From assembly GCF_014207705.1 (NCBI RefSeq), contig NZ_JACHIU010000001.1:4704501-4768500 (forward strand): a stretch of DNA of 64,000 nucleotides, read 5' to 3'. Made by a program: the position numbers and the translations under genes. Positions 24,411 through 33,147 of the stretch are shown here, one piece after another. The notes under the pieces are model-generated. The model searched no databases. It saw nothing but the letters and a program-made list of their open reading frames with translations, and was not told the DNA's origin. This stretch comes from Sphaerisporangium rubeum (lineage in GTDB: Bacteria; Actinomycetota; Actinomycetes; Streptosporangiales; Streptosporangiaceae). Positions within the stretch are counted from its first letter, which is position 1. Each line of letters opens with the position of its first letter.

Positions 24411-24624
24411 CCGACTTCCCCTAGCTGACCGGCCCTTCACGATATGTCTATCCGTCAAGGGTACGGCCGTCGCGTCCATGGTCGGCCCCTATATACGGCC
24501 CGCGACCGGGGGGAGTCACGCGCCGATACCCGCACGGTGCGACATTCCCCCCGCGGAAGGTTGCGATCGTGCCACGAATGCCGGAACGGCGGCCGCGGCG
24601 GGGAAACTGTCGGACCGCGATCGT

Positions 24625-26364
24625 ATGGTCATGCTCGTGGAGATCGGCGTTCAAGGCACGCTGGACGAGCTCGGCACACCGCTGTCGCGGGTGACGTTCG
24701 TCGTCTTCGACCTCGAGACGACCGGCGGCTCCCACGCCGAGCACGCCATCACCGAGATCGGCGCGGTCAAGGTGCGCGGCGGCGAGGTGATCGGCGAGTT
24801 CGCCACCCTGGTGGACCCCGGCCGGCCCATCCCGCCGTTCATCACGGTCCTCACCGGCATCACCGACGCCATGGTGGTGGCGGCGCCGCCGATGCGGCAG
24901 GTGCTGCCGGCGTTCCTGGAGTTCGCGGCCGGCACCGTCCTGGTGGCGCACAACGCGCCGTTCGACGTCGGCTTCATCAAGGCGTCCTGCCAGGAGCACG
25001 GCTACCCGCCGCCGGTCGCGCCGGTGGTCGACACCGCCGACCTCGCGCGGCGGGTGCTCACCCGCGACGAGGTCCCCAACTGCAAGCTCTCCACCCTGGC
25101 GCGGGTGTTCCGCAGCTCCACCGAGCCGTGCCACCGCGCGCTCGCCGACGCCAAGGCCACCGTCGACGTCCTGCACGCGCTGATCGAGCGGGTCGGGTCG
25201 TACGGCGTGACCACCCTCGAGGAGCTCAAGGGCTTCGTGCGGGCCCCCACCCCCGAGCAGAAGCGCAAGCGCCACCTGGCGTCGTCGGTGCCGAGCGCTC
25301 CGGGGGTGTACGTCTTCGAGGACGAGCGCGGTGAGGCGCTCTACATCGGCAAGAGCGGCGACCTGCGCACCCGGGTGCGGTCCTACTTCACGGCGAGCGA
25401 GACCCGGGCCCGCATCCGCGAGATGATCGGCATCGCCGAGCGGGTGCGGCCCATCGTGTGCGCCACCGCGCTGGAGGCCGAGGTGCGTGAGCTGCGGCTC
25501 ATCGGCGCCGCCAAGCCCCGGTACAACCGGCGGTCGCGGTTCCCCGAGAAGGTCGTGTGGCTCAAGCTGACCGACGAGCAGTTCCCCCGGCTGTCCATCG
25601 TGCGCGAGGTCAAGGCCGACGCCGGCACCTACCTAGGTCCGTTCGGCTCGGCCAGAGGCGCCGAGGACGCTCGGTCGGCGCTGCACGAGGCGGTCCCGCT
25701 GCGGCAGTGCACCGAGCGCGTCACCACCCGCACGTGGCGGCCGGCGTGCGCGCTCGCCGAGATGGGCCGCTGCGGCGCGCCGTGCGAGGGCCGGCAGTCC
25801 CCCGGCGACTACCAGCGGCACGTCGAGGACGCCAGGGCCGCCATGGAGGGCGACCCCGGCGCGGTGTTCGCGGCCCTGGAGGCCCGCATGGGCCGGCTTG
25901 CGGCCGAGCAGCGATACGAGGAGGCGGCGGTCGACCGCGACCGGCTCGCGGTGTTCGTCCGCACGGCGGCCCGCATGCAGCGCCTGCGGTCGCTGACCGG
26001 TCTCCCCGAGCTGATCGCCGCCGCGCCGGCGTTCGACGGCGGGTGGGACATCCACGTCGTCCGGCACGGCCGGCTCGCCGCGGCCGGGGTGATGCCGAAA
26101 GGCGCGCATCCCACACCGTTCGTCGACGCTCTGGTGGCCACCGCCGAGACCGTCGTCCCCGGCCCCGGCCCGCTGCCGGCGGCCGTCGCCGAGGAGAGCG
26201 AGTGCATCCTGCGCTGGCTCGACTCCCCCGGCGTCAGGCTGGTGCGGGTCGACGGCGTTTACGGCCTCCCCGCGCGGGGAGCCGGACGCCTGAAAGAACG
26301 CATCGACCTGGCGTACCAGGGCCTCGAGCCGCGCGGCACCCGCGAGGGCCGGCCCCTGCGCTGA
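24625..26364 (+). CDS. DEDD exonuclease-UvrC-like fusion protein
   Basis: A 579-residue fusion. The N-terminal DnaQ-type 3'-5' exonuclease has DLETTG (29-34), a mid Asp in AHNAPFDVGF and the closing HRALADAKAT. From about residue 225 comes a GIY-YIG nuclease domain (PGVYVFEDERGEALYIGKSG) as in UvrC/Cho, followed by a Cys-containing stretch and a UVR-like helix pair (MGRLAAEQRYEEAAVDRDRL). The second UvrC nuclease half is absent. This is the actinobacterial architecture seen in Rv2191 and is thought to act in DNA repair. ATG 24625 or 24631 are both possible starts. Confidence 0.88.
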   Translation: MVMLVEIGVQGTLDELGTPLSRVTFVVFDLETTGGSHAEHAITEIGAVKVRGGEVIGEFATLVDPGRPIPPFITVLTGITDAMVVAAPPMRQVLPAFLEFAAGTVLVAHNAPFDVGFIKASCQEHGYPPPVAPVVDTADLARRVLTRDEVPNCKLSTLARVFRSSTEPCHRALADAKATVDVLHALIERVGSYGVTTLEELKGFVRAPTPEQKRKRHLASSVPSAPGVYVFEDERGEALYIGKSGDLRTRVRSYFTASETRARIREMIGIAERVRPIVCATALEAEVRELRLIGAAKPRYNRRSRFPEKVVWLKLTDEQFPRLSIVREVKADAGTYLGPFGSARGAEDARSALHEAVPLRQCTERVTTRTWRPACALAEMGRCGAPCEGRQSPGDYQRHVEDARAAMEGDPGAVFAALEARMGRLAAEQRYEEAAVDRDRLAVFVRTAARMQRLRSLTGLPELIAAAPAFDGGWDIHVVRHGRLAAAGVMPKGAHPTPFVDALVATAETVVPGPGPLPAAVAEESECILRWLDSPGVRLVRVDGVYGLPARGAGRLKERIDLAYQGLEPRGTREGRPLR

Positions 26365-26407
26365 CGGCGATAAGGTTCGACCCGAGCCGTACTCGAAGGA
26401 GAGCCAC

Positions 26408-26698
26408 GTGATGGTCACCGCGATCGTGCACATCAAGGCCGAAGTCGACCGCATCCCCGAGGTCGCCGAGACCATCGCCGACCTCGACGGCGTCAGCGAG
26501 GTCTACTCGATCACCGGTGCGCACGACCTGCTCGCCATGGTCCGCGTCGCCGCCTACGAGCAGGTCGCCGAGATCGTGCCGGGCCGCATCAACAAGATCC
26601 CCGGCGTCCTGGAGACCGAGACCCACCTGGCGTTCCGCACCTACTCCAAGCACGACCTGGACGCGGCGTTCTCCATCGGTTTCCCCGAGTCCGACTGA
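26408..26698 (+). CDS. Stand-alone Lrp/AsnC ligand-binding (RAM) domain protein
   Basis: A 96-residue protein that is only the C-terminal RAM domain of Lrp/AsnC regulators, with no helix-turn-helix. The fold signature is TAIVHIKAEVDRIPEVAE, then VYSITGAHDLLAMVRV and HLAFRTYSKHDLDAAF. Such single-domain proteins bind amino acids as oligomers and may modulate full-length Lrp proteins. An AAGGAGA site precedes both the GTG at 26408 and the ATG at 26411. It is 43 bases after the nuclease fusion. Confidence 0.85.
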   Translation: MMVTAIVHIKAEVDRIPEVAETIADLDGVSEVYSITGAHDLLAMVRVAAYEQVAEIVPGRINKIPGVLETETHLAFRTYSKHDLDAAFSIGFPESD

Positions 26699-26820
26699 TC
26701 TCACCGGTGCCTTCCGGAACAGACGAGCCGTCCGTCTCTCGTCGGCGAACGTTCCGGACCTGACGCTCTGTGGACCGAACGGCCAACGGCGCATCGGCCT
26801 TGAGAGGCCGACGTCTCCGG

Positions 26821-27009
26821 TCAGGCACGAGCGTCTTTGACTCCGATGAGGAACGTACGAAACTCTGCTGCGGATATCGTCAGGTGACCCCGCTCGGTTT
26901 TCTTGCTGTCTCTGACCGCGAAATCGTCACCGATTCGCGCGACCTCGACACAGGTACCACCGTTGGAGCCACTGTGCGAGGACTTCCGCCAACTCAATTC
27001 TCCGATCAA
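26821..27009 (-). CDS. DUF397 protein (second copy)
   Basis: A 62-residue DUF397 protein, typified by WRKSSHSGSNGGTCVEVAR and AVRDSKKTERGHLTIS. DUF397 proteins are the small partners of XRE/DUF5753 regulators in actinobacteria, comparable to BldB or WhiJ-type systems. This copy follows the first by three bases and shares about half its residues. GC content at third positions is lower than in the flanking backbone. Confidence 0.83.
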   Translation of the reverse strand: MIGELSWRKSSHSGSNGGTCVEVARIGDDFAVRDSKKTERGHLTISAAEFRTFLIGVKDARA

Positions 27010-27012
27010 CTA

Positions 27013-27207
27013 TCAGGCTCCGTTCGTAACGTCATCCTTTATGCACGCAAGGAAGGCCTGGAAGGCGTCCACGGATATCGTCAGCCTGCCATACCCGGGA
27101 ACCTTACTGTCCCTGACCGCGATACCTGCGGCCAACCTGGCGATCTCAATGCAAGCCCCTCCGTTGGAGCCGCTGTACGACGACTTCTGCCACTTTAATG
27201 CTTCCAT
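27013..27207 (-). CDS. DUF397 protein (first copy)
   Basis: A 64-residue DUF397 protein with WQKSSYSGSNGGACIEIAR and AVRDSKVPGYGRLTIS. Its ATG lies within the end of the XRE regulator gene (13-base overlap), so the two are translationally coupled. It is probably the cognate partner of that regulator; the downstream copy looks like a tandem duplicate that has diverged. Confidence 0.84.
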   Translation of the reverse strand: MEALKWQKSSYSGSNGGACIEIARLAAGIAVRDSKVPGYGRLTISVDAFQAFLACIKDDVTNGA

Positions 27208-28007
27208 CTCTCCATCTCCTTCATGATCAACGAAATTGATTCCATCCTAGGAAGCGCTTCCGCGCGGAAACTGTCGAACATGTGCCTCAAGCGCCTCACA
27301 CTCTCTACGTCTTCGATCACATCCCCGGCGAGTTGGTTATCGAGATAAGCCACGTCCACGCCATTGTCGAGCGTCGCGATGATGAATCCACCAAGAAATC
27401 CCGCGCACACAGGTGCTCTATCCGGAACGATCTGAATGACGATCTTGTTGTCCCCCTCCGCCATCTCCACAAGACCGGCCAACTGATCTGCCATGGTCTT
27501 GGCACCGCCGACGTTATGCCGGAGCACACTCTCGGAGATGATCGAGGAGAGCATGGGGGGATCGTCTTCCTTGGTCAGGACTCGTTGCCGTTCCAGGCGT
27601 GCGCTCACCATCTCCTCAACGTCAGCCTGATGATCACCCGCGCGCAGGACTGCCCGCATGTAGTCCTCGGTCTGAAGCAGTCCAGGAATGACGGCCAACT
27701 CGAACCACCACAGCGATGTGGCCTGGTTCTCAACCTCGGGCCATCGGCCGAACCACTCAAGAGGTACGGCGGCCTTCACCAGATCGTCACGAATCCTGAC
27801 AAGGATACCATTCATCCCGAACATTTCATCCATCTGATGGAGGTGTTCCGATATCGGGACACGACGTCCGGTCTCCCACAACTTCACCAGTGATTCACTG
27901 ACGTAACATGCTTTAGCCAGCGACGCACGAGATATCCCTTTCGCCTCACGTGCCCGTCGCAATTCTCGCCCCAAGAAGGCGCGTGAGGTGCCACCATTCC
28001 CTGCCAT
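27195..28007 (-). CDS. XRE-family regulator with DUF5753 (Scr1-like)
   Basis: A 270-residue regulator. The N-terminal helix-turn-helix covers about 8-65 (LGRELRRAREAKGISRASLA, then YVSESLVKLWETGRR). The rest is DUF5753, marked by WFELAVIPGLLQTEDYMRAVL and the central QRVLTKEDDPPMLSSIISES. It likely binds DNA with its activity set by the DUF397 partner encoded immediately downstream. Codon use is less GC-biased than the neighbours, suggesting a more recently arrived island. Confidence 0.87.
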   Translation of the reverse strand: MAGNGGTSRAFLGRELRRAREAKGISRASLAKACYVSESLVKLWETGRRVPISEHLHQMDEMFGMNGILVRIRDDLVKAAVPLEWFGRWPEVENQATSLWWFELAVIPGLLQTEDYMRAVLRAGDHQADVEEMVSARLERQRVLTKEDDPPMLSSIISESVLRHNVGGAKTMADQLAGLVEMAEGDNKIVIQIVPDRAPVCAGFLGGFIIATLDNGVDVAYLDNQLAGDVIEDVESVRRLRHMFDSFRAEALPRMESISLIMKEMERWKH

Positions 28008-28172
28008 TCGGGTTACCTCGCGTTACACGTGGACGGACAGGGGTTGCAAAACCAGGGTGGTCGTGATTCGACCTCTTCCCATCATGCCGCCATGTGAAGG
28101 TCAGCGGTAGTCCTTTACCGTTGAATGCGCAGGTGAGAAGATGAACGAAGCGCTCGAAACGCCGCAAATCAT

Positions 28173-28460
28173 GTGTCGGCGGTGCGTGTGAAGACCACGG
28201 CGGCGGCGGATCCGCAGGAGCAGTTCATCCATCTGGTGCGGCTGGCCTGGGACCTGCGCAGGCGAGGACTCGGCTCGGCGATCGATCTGCCGACGGGGGC
28301 CGAGCCCGCCTTGGTGGTCTCCCGTGCGTCCAGGCCGCTGAAAGTGATGGCGCTGGCGCGCGACGGCAAGTGGTTCTTCACATGGGGACGCGGCAGGGAT
28401 CAGAAGGTCGGAGCGCTGGCGGAGGACGCGCCGGATCGTGTCTGGGAGGCGGCGCAATGA
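28173..28460 (+). CDS. Hypothetical protein paired with an anti-sigma-like ATPase
   Basis: A 95-residue protein with no family I recognise. It has an amphipathic helix (EQFIHLVRLAWDLRRRGL) and a short strand-rich part (ALVVSRASRPLKVMALARDG, then WFFTWGRG). The GTG at 28173 or 28188 could be the start. Its stop overlaps the start of the ATP-binding protein gene (ATGA), so the two act together. It is divergent from the XRE/DUF397 island. Confidence 0.62.
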   Translation: MSAVRVKTTAAADPQEQFIHLVRLAWDLRRRGLGSAIDLPTGAEPALVVSRASRPLKVMALARDGKWFFTWGRGRDQKVGALAEDAPDRVWEAAQ

Positions 28461-28897
28461 AGGCGGCCCGTCTGCTCGGCGTCGTCGAGCTTCCGGGAAC
28501 GGAGATCTCCGCCTCGACGGCACGCGCTTACGCACGGGATCTGCTGACCAGATCCGGGTACCGGCGCCTGGACGATGTGGAGCTCCTGCTCACCGAACTG
28601 GTCGCCAACTCCGTCACGCACTCCGCTTCCGGACGGCGCGACGGCGGACGGATCACGGTCGAGGTCACGGCGACACACGACCGGGTCTACGTGACCGTGA
28701 CCGACGAAGGCGGACCCGGCCCGCTGCCGGTCGTACCCGCGCAGGGGAACGGGCTCGCCGAGAGCGGCCGCGGGCTGTGGCTCGTGCGTGAGCTTTCGTC
28801 GGCCTGGGGCTGGCAGGACGAGCCGGCGGGCCGCACGGTGTGGTTCGCGGTCGCGAGCACGCCGGAGACGGTCACGGCCGCCGGACGGCCATGCTGA
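28457..28897 (+). CDS. RsbW/SpoIIAB-like ATP-binding (HATPase_c) protein
   Basis: A 146-residue GHKL ATPase of the stand-alone anti-sigma type. The N box is LLLTELVANSVTHS, the G1 box VTDEGGPGPLP, and the G2 region GNGLAESGRGLWLVRELSSAWGW. There is no phospho-acceptor His or sensor domain, so it is expected to act as an anti-sigma kinase or a relative. It is co-translated with the preceding small protein; no sigma factor or anti-anti-sigma gene lies nearby. Confidence 0.82.
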   Translation: MKAARLLGVVELPGTEISASTARAYARDLLTRSGYRRLDDVELLLTELVANSVTHSASGRRDGGRITVEVTATHDRVYVTVTDEGGPGPLPVVPAQGNGLAESGRGLWLVRELSSAWGWQDEPAGRTVWFAVASTPETVTAAGRPC

Positions 28898-28936
28898 GGC
28901 CTGCCGCTCCGGCCGGTCAGGAGGCGCGGCGGCGGG

Positions 28937-29995
28937 TCAGGACGACGCGGCGTGGGTGCGGCTGATCTCGACCCAGCGGGTGAGGGTGGTCTTGGCGGCG
29001 CCGGAGTCGACGGCCTCGGCGGCGCGGGTCAGTGCGGCCGACATCGCCTCAGGCAACGTGGCGGGGGTGGCGGGGACGGGGTCGAGAGCCACCAGGGCGG
29101 CGGCGGCGTTGAGGAGGACGGCGTCGCGGACGGGGCCCTTCTCGCCGTCGACCAGGGTGTGGACGGCGGCGGCGTTGAACTCCACGTCACCGCCGCGCAG
29201 CGCGTCGACGGCCGAGCGGGGGACGCCGATGTCACGCGGGTCGAAGGTCGTCTCGACGGCGGTGCCGTCGCGGACGATCCACACGGTCGAGGTGGCGGCG
29301 GTGGACAGCTCGTCGAGGCCGTCGTCGCCGCGGAAGACCAGGGCCGACACGCCGCGCTCGGCGAACACGCCGGCGACCACGGGGAGCATGCGCGCGTCGT
29401 AGACGCCGATGGCCTGGGCCGTGGGACGCGCGGGGTTGGTGAGCGGGCCGAGGAAGTTGAAGACCGTCGGCACGCCGATCTCCTTGCGCGTGGGGCCGGC
29501 GAACCGCAACGCCGGGTGGTAGAGCGGCGCGAAGCAGAACGCGATGCCGGCTTCCTCCGCCGTGCGCACGGTCAGCTCCGGCGGCAGGTCGAGCACCACG
29601 CCGAGGTGCTCCAGCACGTCCGCGGCGCCGACGGAGGACGACGCCGACCGGTTGCCGTGCTTCACGACCCGCGCACCCGCCGCCGCCGCGACGATCGCGG
29701 CCATCGTGGACACGTTGACGGTGTGCGCGCGGTCGCCGCCGGTGCCGACGACGTCCACCGTGGGGCCCTCGACCGTCAGCAGGTTCGCGTGCTCCAGCAT
29801 GCCGCGCGCGAGCCCCGTCACCTCGGCGACCGTCTCGCCCTTGGCGCGCAGCGCCACCGCGAACGCCGAGATCTGGGACGGCGTCGCCGCCCCGGACATG
29901 ATCTGGTCCATCGCCCAGGCGGTCTCGTCGGCGGTGAGGTGATCGCCGGTGATGAGGGCCGTGAGCAGCGCGGGCCACGTGGTGCGCGCGTCCAT
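28937..29995 (-). CDS. trpD: Anthranilate phosphoribosyltransferase
   Basis: A 352-residue TrpD, the tryptophan pathway enzyme that transfers phosphoribose to anthranilate. Diagnostic motifs: [20 protein letters not shown] (PRPP/Mg binding), [19 protein letters not shown] and [16 protein letters not shown]. Length is normal for the family. The ATG at 29995 is chosen over the longer upstream frame, which is not part of the fold. It is 14 bases after the receiver-like gene and divergent from ctaE, as in Mycobacterium (Rv2192c-Rv2193). Confidence 0.93.
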   Translation of the reverse strand: MDARTTWPALLTALITGDHLTADETAWAMDQIMSGAATPSQISAFAVALRAKGETVAEVTGLARGMLEHANLLTVEGPTVDVVGTGGDRAHTVNVSTMAAIVAAAAGARVVKHGNRSASSSVGAADVLEHLGVVLDLPPELTVRTAEEAGIAFCFAPLYHPALRFAGPTRKEIGVPTVFNFLGPLTNPARPTAQAIGVYDARMLPVVAGVFAERGVSALVFRGDDGLDELSTAATSTVWIVRDGTAVETTFDPRDIGVPRSAVDALRGGDVEFNAAAVHTLVDGEKGPVRDAVLLNAAAALVALDPVPATPATLPEAMSAALTRAAEAVDSGAAKTTLTRWVEISRTHAASS

Positions 29996-30009
29996 GGGGG
30001 GCTCCGGGG

Positions 30010-30408
30010 TCAGTGAGAGGACAGACGGGAGGCCGAACGGCGCCGCAGCAGGCCGGCCACGGCCTCGGCCAGCGCCATCGGGTCGAGCGGCTGCGGCACG
30101 ACGGCGTCCGCGCGCGACCAGTCGGCGAGCCAGCGGTCGTCGCGCCGCGCGATGATCAGGCAGATCGGCGGGCAGTCGTACACCTCGTCCTTGGCCTGGC
30201 GGCACACACCCATGCCGCCAGCCGGCACGGCCTCGCCGTCGAGGACGGCGACGTCGATCTCGCCGGAGTCGAGGTGCTTGAGCACCGCCGGCTGGGTGGC
30301 GCACTCCACGATCTCCACGAGGGGCACGTCGGCCGCGGGGCGCCGCCCGATCGCCAGCCGCACCTTCTCACGCGTGCTTGCGTCGTCGCTGTAGACGAGA
30401 ACCCTCAT
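30010..30408 (-). CDS. Receiver-like (response regulator fold) protein
   Basis: A 132-residue CheY-like domain protein: [19 protein letters not shown], a central [12 protein letters not shown] that would hold the phospho-Asp, and a terminal [21 protein letters not shown] helix. The Lys usual in strand 5 of true receivers seems replaced by Gln (VPQPLD), so phosphorylation is doubtful. No output domain or histidine kinase is present. It precedes trpD by 14 bases. The role is unknown. Confidence 0.7.
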   Translation of the reverse strand: MRVLVYSDDASTREKVRLAIGRRPAADVPLVEIVECATQPAVLKHLDSGEIDVAVLDGEAVPAGGMGVCRQAKDEVYDCPPICLIIARRDDRWLADWSRADAVVPQPLDPMALAEAVAGLLRRRSASRLSSH

Positions 30409-30596
30409 GCTGCTCACGGTCGCGCTCACTATCCGTCGGTGACGAGGTATGGTCACGAAGGATGCTACCGGGTCCCCGGCGACGGAAACCCAGACCGATC
30501 ACCAGCCGGGAAGATCCAGCCATATGTCCGGTTCGATAGGCCTGAAGTGCCCGAACCAGGGGGTCGTGCGCCGACCCGGCCATGGAAGCCGCAATA

Positions 30597-31223
30597 ATGC
30601 TGCCCGTGGCGACAGCATCCGCAGTTACGACGACGACAGCAGCATCGTCCCGGCGGCCCAACCTGGTCAGCGTGGGGACGATCGTCTGGCTGTCTTCCGA
30701 GCTCATGTTCTTCGCGGCGCTGTTCGCGATGTACTTCACGATCCGGTCGGTCACCCTCGGCCATGAGCAGCCATGGCCGACGCTGCCCGAAGGCGTCCAC
30801 CTGGACGTCCCCTACGCGCTGGTCAACACCATCGTGCTGGTCCTGTCGAGTGTGACGTGCCAGCTCGGCGTGTGGGCCGCCGAGAAGGGTCAGGTCAGCA
30901 GGCTCCGCTTCTGGTACGTCATCAGCTTCCTCATGGGCGCGTGGTTCGTCGGAGGACAGCTGTACGAGTACTCCGTCCTGGTGGAGGAGGGCCTGTCCAT
31001 CTCCACCAACGCCTACGGCTCGGTGTTCTACCTCGCCACGGGCTTCCACGGCCTGCACGTGACCGGTGGCCTGATCGCGTTCCTGTTCATGCTGGGACGC
31101 ACGTACGCCGCGAAGCGCTTCACCCATGAGCAGGCGACCAGCGCGATCGTCGTGTCCTACTACTGGCACTTCGTCGACGTCGTCTGGATCGGCCTCTTCG
31201 CGACCATCTACATCATCAAATGA
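30597..31223 (+). CDS. ctaE: Cytochrome c oxidase subunit III
   Basis: About 208 residues with five hydrophobic helices, the short actinobacterial form. Family motifs are [32 protein letters not shown] and the C-terminal [15 protein letters not shown]. It is a membrane subunit of the aa3 oxidase in the bc1-aa3 supercomplex. Several starts are possible (ATG 30582, ATG 30597, GTG 30606); 30597 has GGAAG at proper spacing. It heads the ctaE-qcrC-qcrA-qcrB operon, the conserved actinobacterial order. Confidence 0.93.
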   Translation: MLPVATASAVTTTTAASSRRPNLVSVGTIVWLSSELMFFAALFAMYFTIRSVTLGHEQPWPTLPEGVHLDVPYALVNTIVLVLSSVTCQLGVWAAEKGQVSRLRFWYVISFLMGAWFVGGQLYEYSVLVEEGLSISTNAYGSVFYLATGFHGLHVTGGLIAFLFMLGRTYAAKRFTHEQATSAIVVSYYWHFVDVVWIGLFATIYIIK

Positions 31224-31240
31224 TCGGAACGAGGATTCCG

Positions 31241-32071
31241 GTGAACTCGATCACCGTAAAGAGGCGGCATCCGCTCGCGCGGTACGTCGTGCTCCTCCTG
31301 GCCCTGAGCTTCCTGGGGGGTACGTACGCGCTGCTCGCGCCAGGCCCGGCGGGCCAGGCGGACGCCGCGAGCGCCTCGGGCAAGCTGGACGACGTGGCCG
31401 AGGGCAAATCACTGTTCACGGCACACTGCGCGAGCTGCCACGGCATGAACGGCGAGGGCTCCTTCAACAAGGGTGCCGCGTCGGGCCCGAGCCTCATCGG
31501 CGTCGGCGCGGCCGCGGTGGACTTCCAGGTCTCCAGCGGCCGCATGCCGCTCGCCAACCCGGGCCCGCAGGCGCTGCGCAAGCGTCCGCCGGAGTGGGTG
31601 AACGAGACCACGGTCCGGCAGCTCGCGGCGTACGTGCAGTCCCTCGGCGGCGGCCCCACGGTGCCGGCGGCCGAGGCCGTGGACCCGGCCAAGGGCGACC
31701 CCGCCAAGGGTGGTGAGCTGTTCCGGGCCAACTGCATCCAGTGCCACAACTTCGCCGGTTCCGGCGGCGCACTGACCTACGGCAAGCACGCGCCGGCGCT
31801 CGGCCCGGCCACGCCGACCCAGATCTACGAGGCCATGGCGACCGGCCCGCAGGCGATGCCGGTCTTCAACGACAGCACGATCACCCCCGAGCAGAAGCGG
31901 GACATGATCGCCTACATCGTCGGCCTGCGTGAGGAGCCCAACCCGGGTGGCAACGGCCTCGGCCGCATCGGCCCGGTGATGGAGGGCCTGGTCGCGTGGA
32001 CCGCCGGTCTCGGCATCGTCGTGCTCGCCGCCATCTGGATCACCGCGAAGAAGCGGAAGGTCGCGCGATGA
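31241..32071 (+). CDS. qcrC: Diheme cytochrome c subunit of the bc1 complex
   Basis: A 276-residue protein with an N-terminal membrane segment, two c-type heme domains and a C-terminal anchor helix. The heme motifs are CASCH (about residues 63-67) and CIQCH (about 165-169), with axial Met candidates in SGRMPL and QAMPVF. The diheme form lets electrons pass directly to the oxidase. GTG 31241 is preferred, with AACGAGGA upstream, although an in-frame ATG at 31220 overlaps the ctaE stop. Its own stop overlaps qcrA. Confidence 0.93.
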   Translation: MNSITVKRRHPLARYVVLLLALSFLGGTYALLAPGPAGQADAASASGKLDDVAEGKSLFTAHCASCHGMNGEGSFNKGAASGPSLIGVGAAAVDFQVSSGRMPLANPGPQALRKRPPEWVNETTVRQLAAYVQSLGGGPTVPAAEAVDPAKGDPAKGGELFRANCIQCHNFAGSGGALTYGKHAPALGPATPTQIYEAMATGPQAMPVFNDSTITPEQKRDMIAYIVGLREEPNPGGNGLGRIGPVMEGLVAWTAGLGIVVLAAIWITAKKRKVAR

Positions 32072-33147
32072 GCGAACACCCCACGCCGAACGGCGTCCAG
32101 GACGCCGAAGAGCCCCGCGTCCCGCGCCGCGTCATCGGCACACCGGTCAAGGCCGGCCCCGGCACGCTCGGCACGACGGCCCCCGCCGAGGAGCCGATCG
32201 TGCACGAAGGCGTCGAGTACCCCGACGAGCGCTCGGCCCGCAAGGCCGAGCGGGTCGTCGCGCTGCTGTTCCTCGTGACGTTCCTCGCCACCGTGGCGTT
32301 CATCGCGTCCTACGTGGTGTTCCAGGTCGGCGACATCGAGCGCACCCAGGTCTCCAACCTCGCGCTCGGCGGCTCGCTGTCGGTGGCGCTGCTGGCGCTG
32401 GCCTGCGGCGTCGTGGTCTGGGTCCGCAGGCTGATGCCGAAGTACAACCTGATCCAGCAGCGTCACGCCATGGCGACCGACCCCGACGTGCGCCAGGAGG
32501 TCAACGCGATCTTCCTGCAGGGTGCCAACGAGAGCGGCTTCGTCAAGTACAAGCTGCTGCGCCGCACCCTGCTGCTCGCCGCGGCTCCTCTCGGCCTGCT
32601 GCCGCTGGTGCTGCTGAAGGACATGGGCCCCCTGCCGGGCACCTCGCTGCGCCACACGGTCTGGAAGAAGGGCACCCGCCTGCTGGTGGAGGGCTCGGGC
32701 CAGCCGATCCGCGCCGCCGACTTCAACTCCCCCGGCGGCATCCTGTCGGTGGTGCCGGAGGGTCACGAGCACGATCTGAACGCGCTGGCCAAGGCCACGC
32801 TGATCCTGATCAAGTTCCGTCCCGAGGACCTCAAGCCGGGGACCAAGCTCAATTGGACCCACGACAGCATCGTTGCCTACTCTAAGATCTGCACGCACGT
32901 GGGCTGTCCCGCGGCGCTGTACGAGCAGACGACGCACCACATCCTCTGCCCGTGCCACCAGTCCACGTTCGACGCGACGGACGGTGCGAAGGTCATCTTC
33001 GGCCCGGCCGCGCGTCCCCTGCCCCAGCTGCCGATCGGCGTCGACGGCGAGGGGTACCTCATCGCACAAAGCGACTTCAACGTCCCGGTCGGGCCCAGTT
33101 TCTGGGAGCGCGGGGACGCTGAGGCCGAAGCTAGGGGGCAGGCATGA
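32068..33147 (+). CDS. qcrA: Rieske iron-sulfur subunit of the bc1 complex
   Basis: A 359-residue actinobacterial Rieske protein. It has an N-terminal extension and about three membrane helices (the last near residues 165-190), unlike the single helix in other bacteria. The [2Fe-2S] ligands are in CTHVGC (275-280) and CPCHQS (294-299). It passes electrons from menaquinol to QcrC. ATGA overlaps join it to qcrC and qcrB. Confidence 0.94.
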   Translation: MSEHPTPNGVQDAEEPRVPRRVIGTPVKAGPGTLGTTAPAEEPIVHEGVEYPDERSARKAERVVALLFLVTFLATVAFIASYVVFQVGDIERTQVSNLALGGSLSVALLALACGVVVWVRRLMPKYNLIQQRHAMATDPDVRQEVNAIFLQGANESGFVKYKLLRRTLLLAAAPLGLLPLVLLKDMGPLPGTSLRHTVWKKGTRLLVEGSGQPIRAADFNSPGGILSVVPEGHEHDLNALAKATLILIKFRPEDLKPGTKLNWTHDSIVAYSKICTHVGCPAALYEQTTHHILCPCHQSTFDATDGAKVIFGPAARPLPQLPIGVDGEGYLIAQSDFNVPVGPSFWERGDAEAEARGQA

